Positions 63,434 to 64,000 of a stretch of DNA of 64,000 bases are shown here, piece by piece; the first letter of the stretch is position 1; every line of letters begins with the position of its first letter. Below the pieces are notes generated by a model. It did no database searches. It saw only the letters and a list, made by a program, of their open reading frames with translations, and was not told the origin of the DNA. Source of the stretch: VXPQ01 sp965116435. GTDB lineage: Bacteria > Bacteroidota > Rhodothermia > Rhodothermales > VXPQ01. The translations under genes and the position numbers were made by a program. The stretch is from positions 62,001-126,000 of the forward strand of contig OZ220686.1 of assembly GCA_965116435.1 (NCBI GenBank), in the 5' to 3' direction.

Positions 63434-64000
63434 ATGAGTCGGTGCAGGACATCCGTAGTGGGGGCCGGCGCAATGGGATGCGGCATTGCCCATGTCTTTG
63501 CTTTGCAGGGGCATCCGGTGCATCTGGTCGATGTGTCTGCCGCCGCGCTGGATCAAGCCCTTCGTTCGATTCGGCGCAACCTGGACCGGCAGGGCGTGGC
63601 CCGCCCGGAAGACGTGTTGTGTCGCATTACGTGCGTTTCCGGGATACCCGCCGCCGTGGCCCAGGCCGAGCTGGTAATAGAGGCCGTTCCCGAAAACCTG
63701 GCCCACAAGCAACGCGTGTTTGCGGAACTGGACGCCCTGGCGCCGGTCGATGCGATTCTGGCGAGCAATACGTCGTCCATTTCCATTGCGTCCCTTGCTT
63801 CGGCTACCGCGCGCCCCGAACGGGTCATCGGGATGCATTTTTTCAATCCGGTTCCCGTGATGAAACTCGTTGAAATCGTGCGTTCTCCCGAGACGAGCAC
63901 TGCGGTTTTCGAGCGCGTGTTTCAGGTGGCGCGCGACCTCGGGAAAGAGCCGGTTGCGGTGCAGGATGCGCCGGGGTTCGTTTCCAACCGGGTGCTGATG
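63434..64000 (+). CDS. 3-hydroxyacyl/3-hydroxybutyryl-CoA dehydrogenase, partial (3' end beyond window)
   Basis: The NAD-binding Rossmann fold starts right away (SVVGAGAMGCGIAHVFALQGHPVHLVD). It continues with 'AELVIEAVPENLAHKQRVFAELD', 'ILASNTSSISIASLA', 'RVIGMHFFNPVPVMKLVEIV' and the catalytic-region 'DAPGFVSNRVLM' at the window edge. This matches HBD/FadB-type dehydrogenases, and the first 189 codons are visible. It is 22 bp after panD, so it is probably in the same transcript. The substrate (3-hydroxybutyryl-CoA versus longer acyl chains) cannot be settled from this part. Confidence 0.93.
   Translation, partial: MSRCRTSVVGAGAMGCGIAHVFALQGHPVHLVDVSAAALDQALRSIRRNLDRQGVARPEDVLCRITCVSGIPAAVAQAELVIEAVPENLAHKQRVFAELDALAPVDAILASNTSSISIASLASATARPERVIGMHFFNPVPVMKLVEIVRSPETSTAVFERVFQVARDLGKEPVAVQDAPGFVSNRVLM

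Noticed and set aside
63016..64000. Frames inside panD and the dehydrogenase on the minus strand
   Set aside because: They show no domains and lie opposite strongly conserved genes.

Overview
The window looks like a marine, alginate-degrading member of the Rhodothermota/Bacteroidota. The reasons are secreted proteins ending in type IX secretion (T9SS) sorting tails of the 'QNYPNPFNP ... YRIPFDASDLASGTY ... LLK' kind, PorV/FadL-like outer-membrane proteins, a TonB receptor with a carboxypeptidase-like N-domain, and GC-rich coding sequence almost throughout. The taxon is inferred from these features; there is no rRNA in the window.

Layout. (1) 1-3050: a visibly more AT-rich accessory island on the minus strand. 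It holds an OLD-like AAA ATPase, a DUF3226/TOPRIM partner carrying an in-frame TGA, a third coupled gene running off the left edge, and a small HicA-like gene pair. The island abuts an orphan T9SS tail at 3062-3171. (2) 3300-19240: three large Calx-beta-repeat surface proteins with T9SS tails. Each is associated with an 11-12 nt G or C homopolymer; one gene is frameshifted inside a G11 tract, which suggests phase variation. An HD phosphohydrolase, a polysaccharide deacetylase-like protein and a NYN nuclease sit between them. (3) 19465-35618: an alginate-utilisation locus. It has a PL17-type oligoalginate lyase, an SDR (likely DEH reductase), a KdgF-like cupin, a complete TRAP transporter (P, Q, M), a GntR/FCD regulator, two PL6 lyases, a parallel beta-helix T9SS protein and a second heparinase-II/III-fold lyase. 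(4) 35709-43282: a coupled minus-strand operon of TonB receptor, T9SS surface protein, PorV-like protein and FadL-like barrel. (5) 43429-52233: a SEC59-like kinase, then hemE, an RluA pseudouridine synthase, hemF, hemH, hemL and a glucosamine-6-phosphate deaminase/PIG-L fusion carrying a one-base frameshift. (6) 52279-64000: housekeeping genes tamB, aroB, a lipoprotein, degP, fumC, panC, panD and a partial 3-hydroxyacyl-CoA dehydrogenase.

How the genes work together. In region 3, polymer would be cut at the surface by T9SS-anchored PL6 and heparinase-fold enzymes and trimmed by PL17. Short products would enter through the outer membrane and the TRAP importer, KdgF would open the unsaturated uronate to DEH, and the SDR would reduce DEH to KDG. 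The GntR/FCD protein is the obvious local regulator, and FadR-type palindromes lie before the beta-helix gene and the TonB operon. Regions 1 and 2 are the most unusual: a candidate defence operon with a stop codon at a position I recall as Cys in the family, and a paralogous surface-protein family with contingency-like tracts.

A dispersed ~35-bp hairpin repeat, often just after stop codons, occurs at least seven times. No tRNA, rRNA, CRISPR array or insertion sequence was recognised.
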